A stretch of DNA of 64,000 nt from Apoda limacodes (GCA_946406115.1 OX291543.1:29724815-29788814), one strand, 5' to 3'. Positions 22,553 to 34,828 are shown, counted from the first letter of the stretch. The notes: a model not told the origin generated them from the letters alone. Made by a program: numbers and translations.

Positions 22553-22832
22553 TAGCCAGCGCACGCCATGTAAAGCTCTCTCGACATGATTTTTCCGATG
22601 TCTTGAACAATTATCGTCATATTTCAACAAATTAACACAAAACAATATTTTACTATACGTATAAATCATCCTTTGGAATAGCTACATTATAAAAAATTTG
22701 TTGCATTGTTTAAAAGAAGAAGTTTTATACTCGTACTATGTATAGATGAAACTATTTAGATTTGTTTAGTACGTTTTGGCCTCGTATCGTTTGCCTTTGA
22801 CTTTAAACTACATAGTTGGGTTTAGTAAAAAT
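22553..22832. other. No gene seen
   Basis: AT-rich; nothing recognised. Confidence 0.4.
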
Positions 22833-23184
22833 AAAAAAAAACAACCGGCCTCAATCTTCTTGAAGCCGGTTGTTTTTTTGTTAAAAAGTTTTTATTTTTT
22901 GTTTTTGAGTGAAGGATTGCTTTTTTCGTAACAAAATTTTATACAATCATCAATATAAAAGACGTTTTATCAGTTCCAAATAACCACCAATTATTTTTTG
23001 ACTAAAAGTTTAAGTTTTAAATTCACTACATTGATATTGGACCACCTCGGAAGTACCCTTTTAAATAAAAATAGAATTTTGCAAATTGCAAATCTATATA
23101 TGAGGGTGTTGTGCCCGAACATACATAAAAAAATATATAAATATCCGAATTGAGAAACTCCTCCATTTTTGAAGTCGGTTAAAA
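22833..23184 (-). repeat. AACCGACTTCAAAAA dispersed family, copy 1, with terminal hairpin
   Basis: On the minus strand it starts TTTTTAACCGACTTCAAAAA at 23175, then TGGAGGAGTTTCTCAATTCG, TATGTTCGGGCACAACACCC, and ends with AACAAAAAAACAACCGGCTT. The end carries a hairpin: ACAACCGGCCTCA (22841-22853) pairs with TGAAGCCGGTTGT (22861-22873), one mismatch, extended by A and T runs. The family recurs in the opposite orientation at 24028-24340. Both termini contain AACCGRCTTCAA as a direct repeat. No ORF. Confidence 0.75.
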
Positions 23185-24027
23185 AGAGTAAAGTTTTTCA
23201 AGAGATAGTCAAATTGTTCTTGTTTCTTCCCCTATGACATTTTTTCGGTGACTGTATGTAGTGATTTGAGTCTTCGTCACACAGTCAACCGTATGTTTGT
23301 AGTTACCGCAGTTGTACTTTCGCTTATACAACAATGTATATATATATGTCCTTATGTTTTATTTACAAATTCACGTATTTATGAGAACCGAAGCTAACTG
23401 TATAAAATGAGGTCAATAACATGACTGAAATGTATACTGTATCATATCATAACTATATTCATACATGAATACGAAAATCACTGCATACAAAGGAAATGTA
23501 TTGAATGTATGTAAACTAAATAAACCAATGATTTCGAGCACTACCTAAGTGTGTACGAATGAATTCAGAATATGAAACATTGGCACCTCTGCCCTGATTG
23601 GGAGTATATTATACTATCCAAGGTCTTTTATTTTATTCTAAAAGATGCTTGAACAATTTATTTCTCGTCTTTACCTCTTGATCTGAGTCCCATTCCTCAT
23701 ACAACACCGAGATTCTTGAACTTTCGTATCCACACAAGATCTTTATCCTGCCACGGAAATCTTTAGTTGCAATGTCGAATCTTCAATATTAACATATATT
23801 TGGTCTGAAACTGTTTATGGAACTCCAGCTCTTGCACTCCTTTTGTGTAGCTTAATAACTTTAAAGCAAGTAATTTAGGACGTATGGGACAAATGTGAAG
23901 CCACTTTAGTCCAATAAAACTGCATCAGAATCAGTGTTGTGGCGATAGGCGATAGTGTTGCGTGTCATATATGCATTAAGTTAGGGTTCCGTGTAACGAG
24001 ATTTTTTTTGTCCAAAATAATGTTTAC
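23185..24027. other. No gene seen
   Basis: A short TA microsatellite lies at 23334-23347. A GTTAGGGTTCCGTGTAACG word at 23980-23998 is a fragment of the GTACGGAACCC family, reversed. Confidence 0.4.
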
Positions 24028-24340
24028 TTTTTAACAGACTTGAAAAATGGAGGAGGTTCTCAGTTCGGATGTTTATATGGATGTTCGGGCATAACTCCGT
24101 CATATATAGACGGATTTGATAAAATCTTTTTTGTGCGAAAGGGGTTTATTCCGAAAAGGTCCCATTTAAATTTCATGAAGGTCTGATGATGAGTTTTGAA
24201 CTCAGACAATAGAACTCTTTAATAAATTACAGAAAAATCTACCGCGATTGCTGCTATCACATAAACATACATTGTATACGCAATTACACAACATAACATC
24301 ATCATCATTTTTAACAAAAAAAACAACCAGCTTCAAAAAG
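24028..24340 (+). repeat. AACCGACTTCAAAAA dispersed family, copy 2
   Basis: TTTTTAACAGACTTGAAAAA, TGGAGGAGGTTCTCAGTTCG, ATGTTCGGGCATAACTCCGT, CATATATAGACGG, then AACAAAAAAAACAACCAGCT and TCAAAAAG at the end. It matches the reverse complement of 22833-23184 at both ends and in the first third; the middle has diverged. It lacks the extra hairpin arm. Confidence 0.75.
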
Positions 24341-24889
24341 ATGTACTAAAAAGGTAAAAATAATTACTTTTTCCAAATCCAAAAATTCCAAATCTGATCT
24401 GAATTACATTTTGAAGTTAGTGTCTATGTACCAGTTCTTCTTCTTTTGAAGTTAGTGTCTATTTACCAGTTCTCTTGTCTATGTACTCTCTCTCCTTCTT
24501 ATCTATCCCGTGCTGTCCCCGCTGCCCCCTCTATACTCTCAATTCACAACTAAAACACGAACTGCTGCTGAAATATACATTACTTTATATACCTATATTA
24601 TATACCTTTCCGGCCGCGTGCAAAACAAGTTAACAAAGTTTCATCACAATTACATGAATAATTTTAATCCAAACTCTCAAAGCCCATTTCACCCATTAAG
24701 AGGATACGATTCGCGGCGCCTCGCAGCGGGCTACATACAAAAGAATTTGTCATTTGTTTTTGACATTAACTGATCAATCACTGTGAAATTTCTTAGTCAT
24801 ATTCCCAAACCGAATATCTATATCTGTGGTTTTCCAAAAAAAGCACGCATGAGGGGCGCTCCGAATCGTATTCTCTTAAGGGTTGAAAT
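24341..24889. other. No gene; GC-rich word near 24705
   Basis: A near duplication occurs at 24411-24480: GAAGTTAGTGTCTATGTACC, AGTTCTTC and GAAGTTAGTGTCTATTTACC, AGTTCTC, 32 bases apart. The ORF at 24510-24773 has no recognised content. Confidence 0.4.
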
Positions 24890-25115
24890 TTTGGAAATGG
24901 TGTGACACTTTCATCCAAAAGCAAACCTAACAAATGACGTAGTTTTTTATACAATTTTTCAAACATCATTTTACCCCCTTAGGGGATGAATTTTACGAAA
25001 TTTTTCATTAGTAATGCACACATAAGACCAGGATAAAGTCCAAATTCTATTATTCTAGATTCAGTAGGTTTGGCTGGGCAATAATAAGTCAGTCAGTTAG
25101 TCACCCAGTCAGGAC
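24890..25115 (+). repeat. Dispersed element with CCCCCTTAGGGGATGAATTT
   Basis: TTACCCCCTTAGGGGATGAA, CATAAGACCAGGATAAAGTC, CAGTAGGTTTGGCTGGGCAA and AGTCAGTCAGTTAGTCACCC, in this order, form a repeat I associate with Lepidoptera (a hairpin CCCCCTTAGGGG, conserved TTTGGC, then an AGTCAGTC run). Non-coding. Confidence 0.55.
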
Positions 25116-25650
25116 ACTACATTTTACAGTTAGAGATAGCTGCAAATATCTGCACGAGTGTATGCAAGTGTACAATGGGCAAGTTATCTAGCATGTGAGA
25201 ACACGAGCGTATGATTTGTGTACTCTCACCGTATTACAGCATCCGGTGCTCGTTTGCGCTGATTGTTATTTTGATAGTAAATCTTGTGTTATTGCGCATA
25301 CGCAGATATTTATTTATATTTGTTAACTACAAACTTCAAAAGCTTACTAAAAAGTAAAAATAAACCTTACGCAGATCAAACATTAAGCTAAGTATTTTCT
25401 AATCCTATATAGGACCACTTCAGGTGCAAGCTTAATAAAAAACAGTTTAGATGTTGGCAGTGACAGTATATACCAGGCCACGCAGAAAAAAAGTTTTTGT
25501 GAACAAAAGTTTTTATGTATAAGGCACTGGCCACTTGTAATTATTTTGAAAAATTTGGTTACTAAAAAGTAAAAATACCATTGTTCGAATTTCGGATTTC
25601 CCTCTATATTATTTTGAGAATCAAATTCAATTATCGCGTCTCATTTAAAA
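25116..25650. other. No gene; probably includes the mariner 5' untranslated end
   Basis: I could not find a convincing mariner 5' terminal inverted repeat to match ACTTTCTGAGTGGGACATTC at 26637-26656. The transposon's left border therefore stays undefined. Confidence 0.35.
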
Positions 25651-26560
25651 ATGGATCTGCATCGAGAACATTTTCGTGAGATGATTTTCTACGATTTTTA
25701 ATGTGGCCTAAAACCTGATGAGTCATTTGATCGACTTCAAATGGATTTTATGGATGGCGAACCATCTACCGTTGGCATAGCGAGTTCAAGCGCGGTCGCC
25801 TTACTTTGGGCGATGAACAAAGGAGTGCTCGTCCTACGGCTGTCACGGAAGAAAGTGTACTGGCAGTAAAAAAAAAAAATTAGGGAAAACAGGCGAATTA
25901 CATACGAAGAGATTCAGCATACACTGCAGATTGGTTTGGCAGCACCTTCACGTGAGGAGGATAGTTTCGCGTTGGGTGCCGCACAACCTCACCGAAGCTC
26001 AGAAGCAGGCCCGTGTGGAGTGGTGCCGTGATATGATTCAAAAATTTGGTGACAAATCCTAGATTTATAAATACGATCTAGAAACAAGGCGTCAGTCGAC
26101 AGTTTGGCTGTTTCAAAACGAACTAACGCCAACGAAAGTGAAGCGAAGACTTTGATCGCTAGTTTCTTCACTTTGACGGGGTATCTGGTTTCAATTCCAT
26201 TACCAAACCAAAGCAGCATCAACGCCGAATGGTGTGCTATAAAATGCCTGCCAGAAGTTTTGTCTGCAATAAGCACCAAGCGACCAAACACCGAACTCCG
26301 CGGGGTATTGCTTCACCATGACAACGCGCCCGCGCACTCAACGCTCAAAACGAGGGACTTCCTGGACACCACACCGGTCAGAGTCTTGGGTCACCCTCCT
26401 TACAGTTCTGATCTGGCTCCGTGTGACTTCTTTTTATTCCCTAAAATAAAAACTCAGCTGCAAGGGATACAGTTTTCATAACCGGAACACGCGCTAGCAG
26501 CGTTCGAGAAGGCCGTGGAAGAGGTGTCTGCGGTAACTTTGTATAAAGGCTGGTAGAGAG
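25651..26560 (+). pseudogene. mariner (Tc1/mariner superfamily) transposase pseudogene
   Basis: ATG at 25651 begins MDLHREHFREMIFYDF, the usual N-terminus, and a TAA follows at 25699. Across frames one reads KPDESFDRLQ, FKRGRLTLGDEQRSARP, ENRRITYEEIQHTLQIG, VSRWVPHNLTEAQKQARVEW, CRDMIQKFGD and the first catalytic region IYKYDLET (Asp at 26075). The Trp before it has become a stop. SFFTLTGYLVSIP follows, then LLHHDNAPAH with the second catalytic Asp at 26320-26322 and PYSSDLAPCDFFLFPKIKTQ with the third at 26425-26427, 34 residues apart: the D34D signature of mariner. All three acidic residues survive, but stops, an A-run frameshift near 25867 and small deletions kill the gene. Cut-and-paste transposition at TA sites is the family's activity. 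Confidence 0.93.
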
Positions 26561-27074
26561 TTCTTTAAAAATATTTTTTTATTTTATTTAATTAAAATAT
26601 TTTATCCATAGAAGTTAGTTTTTTAGTTTCTCAAAACTTTCTGAGTGGGACATTCGTACTAGTATTTCTACAATACTTACAGAGCTGACATTTGGCACAC
26701 AGATAGGGTTTAATACTCAGAAAAAGGTAAAAATAACAATATCTGGATTTTACAAGATCTGATCTATTCTACTGACTCATATAATTGGGCCAATAATATT
26801 TTAATTATATTTAAGTTGTGGAATTAGATGAAGCACAGTAGATATTAAAGAATAGAATCTAACGGGTAATTTTGTCTGCTTTAGCCAATGTTTACTCGTT
26901 TTTTATATTCACCTCCTAGACTTGGTTGTTTATGATATTTCACTACTTTTTATAGACAAATCATCTTAATCAAGACTTGACAAGTTTTTTGCGTCGTTCA
27001 ATCGTTAAAAAAAGGCGAATAGAAACCGCCATATTTATTTAAAAGTACTGTTAGGTAAGCTAATACTCTACCTA
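26561..27074. other. No gene; mariner 3' flank
   Basis: CTCAAAACTTTCTGAGTGGG (26630-26649) is a plausible degenerate mariner right end. The rest is AT-rich and unrecognised. Confidence 0.35.
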
Positions 27075-27250
27075 CCTTATGGAATAGTGATTGAAATGCT
27101 CACTCTTAATTAGTGCAAGATAATAGTCCTGGGTTCGAATTCCGGCTCGGGCATAAATGTTTTACTGTATGTCATTATTTCTGGTGGCCATAGTACTGGG
27201 ATTTCTTAGTTAAAGCCTAGAGTAATGTGTATGTGTGTGTGTGTTTATTA
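27075..27250 (+). mobile_element. tRNA-headed SINE with GT microsatellite tail
   Basis: GGGTTCGAATTCCGG at 27131-27145 is a strong polymerase III B-box. GAAATGCTCACTCTTAATTA upstream occupies the A-box half but is poorly conserved. The body continues GGGCATAAATGTTTTACTGT, CTGGTGGCCATAGTACTGGG and ends in GTGTATGTGTGTGTGTGT (27222-27242). A related B-box lies at 11618-11637. Confidence 0.6.
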
Positions 27251-28984
27251 TCATCATAGTTTTGTATTACAACTGAGTTTAGCTTTGCTGTCAAAAATTT
27301 TGTACTATTATTTTGAAATATAAAATATTTTTAATCTTTGTCTAGTTGTAATTTCATCTACTTTTGTAGTAACTTGAAAACCACTGAAATTTTTTTTATA
27401 AATTTTTTACCTTAGTTTTAAATTTGAAACTGTTACATAATTATTCCAATTCTTAATAATACGGACAGAAACAAAGTTGAACCTATTTAAATAATAATAT
27501 ATTGATTCGAATATGAAACAATAATTTTAAGTGACAACTTTGAGGAGGCGGAAAATGTTACGAAATTGAGTTAGTGTAGGAATAGCATACAGACTTGTGT
27601 TATATGTACTGCGTGTACGTATATATCATTATGATAATTTAGGTTAAATAATGTAAAAAAATGTATAACGCGACTATTGATTCTTTTATCACCACTAACA
27701 CCCTAAAACGCTTTATTAAACTAGTTCCATTTGAGTACTAAAATATAATTTAAAATAACACATTGCTCCTTTACTTAATAAACCGACGCATCAATGAACA
27801 AAAACGTAAGTAAACGAGGAATGTACATTTTGAAAATGATAACTTTAATATTAAAAAAATCTCAATAAATTTATACTGGTGCTTAAACTCAACGTCATGA
27901 ACTACATATGTATGTGGTTGAGTATTATTTCTGTACTTGTCAAATCGGCCTGTCACCGGGCCTTCTATGAGTTACAGTTCGGGCGAATGTCTAAATTATG
28001 GCTTCTCTATGCATATGTGCGGAGAAACTGTACTCGTTAGCAAGCTAGAATTGATTGATGTATGAAACTCAATATATTCAAATTTTATACTATGCTTGGG
28101 GCTTGTTCGTGTCTCGTCGGACGTCGGATGCGAATGATTGTGGAGAGTTTGTCGAGATTTGAATATTTCTAGCAACGATATTGAAATATTAATAAAGAAC
28201 TTTAGATATTATTTTGTAGTAGACGACTTTTTAGTAGAACATAGTGGTAGGTACTAAAAGTGTCTAGAACAGGATCCATCGAAATTAAAAATATTTATCT
28301 AATATTGCAATGTATTGCTTTAGTACATTATTCCAGCATGTGTCGGCGACGTGACATGTAAAAAATCTGAAAAATAAGTAAAATCTAAATTTGTCATACA
28401 AACACACTCGGTGCTACAATTATTTATATGTACTGTCCCTTTTAAGCCTCGATTTGATTTTCGACAATTGTCGTTATGACTGTCTTTCGTAGGTCGTAGG
28501 TTGGTTTCATGGTTCGGCGAATTTGAATGAGAAAGGCTGTCCTTGGCTGACGTCCTTGGCAAACAAACTCTGGATCAAAGCTTAGGGTGCGAAGCTCAAA
28601 TTCAATACATTTATTGCAGACTTAGTGTACAATTAAGGTCTTATGTTAGGAAGGTACTTGCGACTTAGGACTCTTTTAGGTATTGCAATACTAGGCATAC
28701 ATTATTTATTACTTTATATGCAATGGAGAAATCTTTTCCTTATGTATGATTCTGTATCTCGTAACTTCTTATGAAATTTTTTCTATCTCGTTATGAAAAC
28801 TTAATCATAAAATAATTTATTTATATTTTAAATTTTAGGTTATTTATTTTATAATTTCTTAATTATTTAATTTAACTTATCATAATATATGTTAATAAGT
28901 TAACAGTTATTAATATTTTGCGATTTAATTTAATTTATCTATTTAACTAAATTTATAATTATATCTGTATTATTCTTTTTTATT
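27251..28984. other. No gene seen
   Basis: AT-rich. The right part (28600 onward) may belong to the 3' untranslated end of the minus-strand LINE that follows. ORFs at 27771-27956 and 28320-28562 are not credible. Confidence 0.4.
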
Positions 28985-30240
28985 ATTCTTTCATTATCTA
29001 AGATTTACGAGTAAAAATTTAACTCTATGTATGGATCGAAGATAGATAATTGAATTTTAATTTTATAATTTCATGTAATTGTGATTATGAATTTCTCAAC
29101 GGTGTAAAAGCATTTATTTATTAGGAAGGACTTTAGCTTATTACTGAATATATGTAAGTGTGGTTTCTTGTTTTTAATATCAAGTGGTAGTTTGTTATAA
29201 ATTTTTATTACTATATTTTATATAATTTTAGTGTTATATATACATATACTATTTGCCTGCTATTTTTTAGGCAACTTTTAAACCATTCGTATGCGGGGCC
29301 ACGTATCCCTGCGCCGTGTAGCTTTGTTGAAAGTATTTTTAAGGTTAAATTTACATTTGTAAATTTTATGGTAGGCTTTGATCATGTAATAATAATATTC
29401 CTAATGCTGTTTTCTTATCATTTATTTGTATGTATTTATATACTGCACTTGTCGTACATCTAAATTTTCTAAATACATTTTGCGAGTCATTTAAAATGTT
29501 ATATTTTTCTAAAAATTTGTAAATTATTGCACATAGTTTTTTGAAATATTTTTGAAAAGGTTAAAAGGAGAACTCTTGATCTATAGTTTTTTAGGATTGT
29601 GGTACTTGTGGTACTACCATTTTTGTTAACTGGTTTGAACAAAGATATTTTCAGTAAGTTTGGAAATTTTGCATCTTGAAAACTTTGATTTATTAACTAC
29701 GTTAATGGTGGAATTTCTTTAATACCACAACTATTTACTTATATTAAGTTGATTTATTTTTTGTTTGCCATATGATGCTTATGATTTATTTTTGGTCTAC
29801 GGGCCGTCAGTACATTGAACATGTACGCGGGGTTATAACTGGTCTTGCTGTATGTTTGATGTCTTTATCTGTATGTTTTATTTTCAACTGCAGCCATGTA
29901 TTCGTAAATGTGTTGCTTAGTGTTACAGGGCATTCTATCATATTATTATTTATTTAACCTGTATTATCTTATATTTGTTATCTTTATGTTTAACAAATAT
30001 AAACTTTTTATATTTGTATATTTATTTTTCTAATTTAATATTTTTGTGTTGTTTTGGTTTTAATTTACCCGTTTTCGAGTTTATTATGTTCCAAATATGC
30101 TCTTCTTTGGTATCGTTAGATAGACATATCTCTGAAGCCATACGATACGCTACTTTAACACATCCCGTTAAATAGGTTATGAACAAAATAGAGGCTCGAA
30201 AGTGATCGTTAGCGATCTGTCCCCTTAAGATCGACATTGC
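28985..30240 (-). mobile_element. CR1/Jockey-superfamily LINE, decayed, internally deleted
   Basis: Read from 30240 leftward the minus strand gives, in pieces, KVAYRMASEICLSNDTKEEH and IWNIINSKTGKLKPKQ, the linker before the reverse transcriptase. Next come KKLCAIIYKFLEKYNILNDS, VFRKFRCTTSAVYKYIQIND and KKTALGILL (fingers and palm, about 29560-29380), a YGAGIRGPAYEWFKS-like stretch (about 29330-29280) and finally IYNKLPLDIKNKKPHLHIFS, NKLKSFLINKCFYTVEKF (29215-29100), the conserved C-terminus. The YXDD-containing palm core and thumb are missing between the last two blocks, so an internal deletion is likely. The palm TKAYDKV motif is degraded. Clade is unresolved between CR1 and Jockey. Confidence 0.75.
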
Positions 30241-30404
30241 AGAATCGTTTTGTTCAGACTTGAAATATAGACAGAGTTTGAGTGTTTATATACACAGTTA
30301 TACACCTCAACTTGTGATCCTGTCAACATCATGGCAAAAGATCTCATAGTCAAATTAACTCGACATTATATCGAAGATATCACGGAAGTCAGTCTGTAAG
30401 AATG
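30241..30404. other. Spacer between two LINE fragments
   Basis: No clear coding content; may include degraded RTE upstream sequence. Confidence 0.3.
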
Positions 30405-30950
30405 TTATCACAACAACTTTAGAATAATAAGACAGCGAGTGACTATAAAATTACACCAGAGCTTCTTAAAGTGGGTGGAACACCGATACTTAAAAGCCTT
30501 CAGATGCTCTTCAATCCTTTCTTCCTTGAAGGTGCCACGGCAGAGGCCTGGATCAGAAGCACGGTGATAATTTTTCTCAAAAAAGGAGATTTCACCTTAT
30601 TAAAGAACTATAGACCCGTTTCGCTTCTGAACCTTTATAAGCTGTTTTCCAGAGTCATTACGAATCGTCTTGTACGCAGATTTGACAAATTCCAGCCTCC
30701 CAAAACAACCGCCGCGTGTGACGACTTTCTGCCAGATTGACAGACGACCTTAACGACAGGTTAAGGCCACAGGGCGCCAGTAGAGGCAGGCCGTTGTGTA
30801 AAGATATGGAGGAGGCCTGCATCCAACAGTGGAAGACTTTTGGCGGAAACGACGATGAGATCGACGTGAGGTGCAGTTACAGTTTGTTCAGCTACAAATT
30901 GAAATACAAGTGCTTAAAAAAGAATAAGGTACATTCGTTGTAACGCATGC
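30405..30950 (+). mobile_element. RTE LINE copy with large internal deletion
   Basis: GGTPILKSLQMLFNPFFLEG (30473 on), AWIRSTVIIFLKKGD and LLKNYRPVSLLNLYKLFSRV, then ITNRLVRRFDKFQPP, give the start of the RTE reverse transcriptase. Right after FQPP there is a short unmatched stretch and then TDDLNDRLRPQGASRGRPLC and KDMEEACIQQWKTFGG, which is the last part of the same polyprotein (compare 1200-1265 and 19548-19690). The whole palm and thumb, roughly 300 codons, is absent. The junction is near 30700-30735. The upstream piece DYKITPELLK at about 30440 joins the frame. Such deletion derivatives cannot self-propagate. Confidence 0.85.
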
Positions 30951-33000
30951 GGGGAATGGGCACCGGCGCGCCGTTGGTACCGCACGGCGGCGTGGCACTC
31001 ATATTACGGTTAAAGTAACAACTCTTAGGTATGTTTTAACAAAAGGGGCAATTCGAAATAACATGTTTTGTCAACAAATAATAAAGGAATAAGTAATTTA
31101 TTTATTGTTACCTACATTTACATTTCATAATATTTTTTTCTATTGTAAAAACTAAAATAAACTTATATAATAAATTACCGATTATTATTAAAGTTTAATG
31201 ATAAATTTTTGGTTATGATTTTTTTCTTGCTTTATTTGTCACCATTCCATCACAATTCATCGTCCATATTTAGTAAAAAATAATATATTGTATTAAAGCC
31301 ATGTTTATCAGATAAATTATTACATAATTAAAAGTATCCATACTTATTAAATTTTTGGTTTCAGAATTTACATTTGAATGTTTCTACTCTTACCTTATTT
31401 ATTACCCTTTTGTTGGTCGTAAATGTTTTAACCATATGGTTTTCTTATATCAAAAATAATTATCATTGTGAAGGTATAATGTAAAATTAATAAGAACAAA
31501 TCTAGCTTTAAATCTAAATAAAATTACACCCGAATATCAAATATTAAAAGTGTAAAACAAAAAATTAGCTACCCGGGGCATATCTAAACAAAAATTGTAA
31601 TTTTACAGTGTTTAGTTTTGCGAATATTCACTTGTATGTACCTCCCCCTGTTAATTCTAGCCCCAGTCTCCCCTATTTTCCATAAGTTTACACTGTCACG
31701 CAAGCACATTTAAGAACTAATACTAAAAGTTTACAACACACACCTTGTACCATCTCTCCTTTATTTCTAACTACCAGGATAACACATTAACTTAAGAACA
31801 TCTATCTTAAGTGCAGTAAAAGCGACCCCATTCGTTATCATTTAACTTATACATGCAAATCGATGCAGTCGACTGTGCTAGCCACCCGGATCTGTGTACT
31901 ATAAATAACAAAGTTTTGATTAAAGAAAATGCTTAATAACTGTATGTTTATTCATATGGAAATTAATTAGGTCGCTAGAGATGTGCCGTACATGGAGATA
32001 CATTTATCGACATGTAGCGTAGCGAGCCTCTGCACTTGACCATAGTGTGGAAGTTACCGATGTCATGTTCACAAAACAATTTTTAGGTTTTTTTTGACAT
32101 TGGAAATGGTATATGTAAGAAAAATGCGTTTTTGTGAATTAGTAGTTTAGAACTAACAAAAGTATAATTTAGTGAAGTTTAAACAGTCTGCTATTTATTA
32201 AGTGTTAAAAATATGACGCTAATTATTGAGCATTGTACAGTTGTTTTTACTTTGAGTAGAGCTATTTTGTTGCCCAAGAGCAGTTTGATTACTAAACGCT
32301 CAGGTTGTGTGTCCCCAAGTCAAAGAAGTAGAGAAATAGACTATGGATAGTGCAGAGCAATTAATGTCTGGTATATTTATGGCACACAATTGCAATATTT
32401 ATAGGCAACTAGTAAGCTCACCCCGATTTGCCCACCTCTTGAATATAAACTAAAATTTAGTATCTTCTTTTCACTCAAATATCTTCACAGTATAGTTACA
32501 GATTATTTATAAGTTACTACGTAGTCGTAGCTTTTGTAGTTAATAATTTTAAATATTAAGACCTTTTTTTGATCACATCTTTCGTTAGATTTTTAAAAGC
32601 TATTTTGAAAGGTTCTTTTATTGAAATAATAATATCTCTATTTACTCAAAACAGCTTTTTTTATTTATATTTCAGGTTTATCATAAACAACACTTGTCTC
32701 ATTTTTACATATTACATCAATTCTCTGCTTACGTCACTGAATCGGTGGCCCCTTTAACACAATAGGCCAGGGCCTAAGTATTTAAGAAGGTTTGAGGCTA
32801 CCTGTAAAATTTGGTTTTTGACCGATTCATAACTTAATTAAAGTACATATTGCTTCGCAGCAAATTTTTGTTCAGGATTATATTTATAACGGAGCTCGAA
32901 TGAATTACTTTCTAATTAAGTTTACTATATGCAAACATGTGGTAGTTGCACTATATCACCCTGAGACATCATGCAATTATAAGCGGTGCGTTCCGTCCGG
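30951..33000. other. No gene seen; GC-rich patch next to the RTE end
   Basis: 30948-31005 is GC-rich (ACCGGCGCGCCGTTGGTACC). The remainder is AT-rich without recognised repeats. The ORF at 32569-32757 is low-complexity. Confidence 0.4.
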
Positions 33001-34828
33001 CAGCCAGGTCGCCGTCAGCATCGACTATCGACATAAGTATCGACATGTCGACATGGAGAGATTTATAACGGTGTAGGACAGCACTACCAAGTGTTAATTA
33101 ATATCGACCTAATAAAAGCTCTCACGATAGGGAAATGTAGTTAAGATTTAGTTAATACTAGAGCAGATTTTCACTATTGTCATTTTGCCTGAAAATGATT
33201 TTTTTTGTATTGTATTTTAATTATTAATTCCAAGGCGAGGTGCCAGAGTAAAACTTACATGCATAGCATTAGTTTCTAAACAATTGAATGTTAAATATTA
33301 TTAGTACTAAATCTTATTATTTAACATTTGGACGCAAATATTTAATCAATAGATATTTATGCAGACATGAAATGTGCTGCAGATGCTGAGACCACTAGGT
33401 CACTACGAACCAGTAGGTTTAACAGACCTCAAATATGTCCCTTCTGTTGTATGTTTCGTACAGTATTTTGCAAGCCTTTACCTATCTACATTGTTTCTTC
33501 TTTCTCACTTTAGAATGACCGACACGACACAAGCAAGGATTATAGGAGTGCATTTGGCATCTCTGCTTTCAAAATTTAAAGAACCCCTTCTTGATGCAGG
33601 ACTATATTGTAGTAGTGATTTATACAGTTTTGTAGAGTAGTCATGCATATACCTAGAGTCTGGACTATCGTCAGAGTTCAATATTTATTAAACTACTAAC
33701 TCACGGTGATAACATTTTCTAGCTTTTTTATTTTCTTAGTGTTTTTTGAATTCATAAGGATTTTAAAAGATTCTCAGGCAAATAGTCGGTACAGGTTTAA
33801 TTTTGTTGCTAAGGACGCTTGCAATAACAGGGCTTAACTCGCACTTTTTGTAGTTTTTAATTGATCTAGGACCGTGGCAATGTGTAGCGACGTTACACCA
33901 CGATTAAAACGCGAGTATGTGGACGTAGCCTGTGTCCAAGAGGGCGTAAACAACGCGCGTGTCAGGTCGCGACGGTATCGCTGCATGAGGCCATGGTCTT
34001 AGTCACCGATAAAGATAGGATCAGAATGCAGTGGATTATTGTCTGGGAAATGAAAGAGGCAGAAATTTCATCCGCTGGTAAATTTGACACTCTAACTAAA
34101 TCTTTCACTATAGCTAGATTCTTCAAACGATAGAAGCTCATCATAATTATAAATTGCTCCAAGCTAGGTTTATTACTTTACTTTTTGTGGATTGCTTGTG
34201 CCCGATAAATGGTATTGCATTTTTCTTTTTTCCAGCTTCATATTGTACGAAAAGTCATCATCAAACTCAAATTTATATATTTTTACTATTTTTTTCAATT
34301 GTACGTATATTTAGCGTTAAATGAATCTACACGCGCCTCAAGGTACATACACGAGGCGCTACAATAGCGCTGAAGTCCCATAAGTTACCTAAAGATATTG
34401 TTATAGGCGACTCGTATTTTATCATTTTAGTGTTATCAGTCCAGAGTTGATACATATAAAAAGTCTAACTGAACGCTTTATATAAGGTTAGCTTTAGATC
34501 GTAAGATTCAATATCATGATCGTCTCTTCCGTTCGACGATACAATATGGCCAAGACAATTGAATTTTTCTATAATTTTAAGAGTCGAGCAGGACAAGGGG
34601 CACATTATCGGGTCCCTTTCCATATCTAAATATTACCATCTCTGTCTTCTTCACTCATTAGTCTTCACCTTCACTCTTCAGGTCATGATTTCATGCATAT
34701 TTCTCACATAACTTTAATGAGTGTCTTAATCCTTTGATAGAGTTAGAGAGAGAAGATTAAAGAGATAGGCGTCTACAAAGAAACACATAAATCCCTTTTT
34801 TTATCTAACTGTATTAAAAGACAAGCAC
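33001..34828. other. No gene; ATCGAC cluster at 33018-33056
   Basis: CATCGACTATCGACATAAGT, ATCGACATGTCGACATGG packs four ATCGAC/GTCGAC words into 40 bases; a related TTATCGACATGTAGCG occurs at 32006-32021. It could be a binding-site cluster or a decayed microsatellite. The 88-codon ORF at 33374-33640 has no recognised domain. Confidence 0.35.

Noticed and set aside
33374..33640. 88-codon ORF
   Set aside because: It is hydrophobic and compositionally AT-driven, with no domain, splice or signal features that support it.
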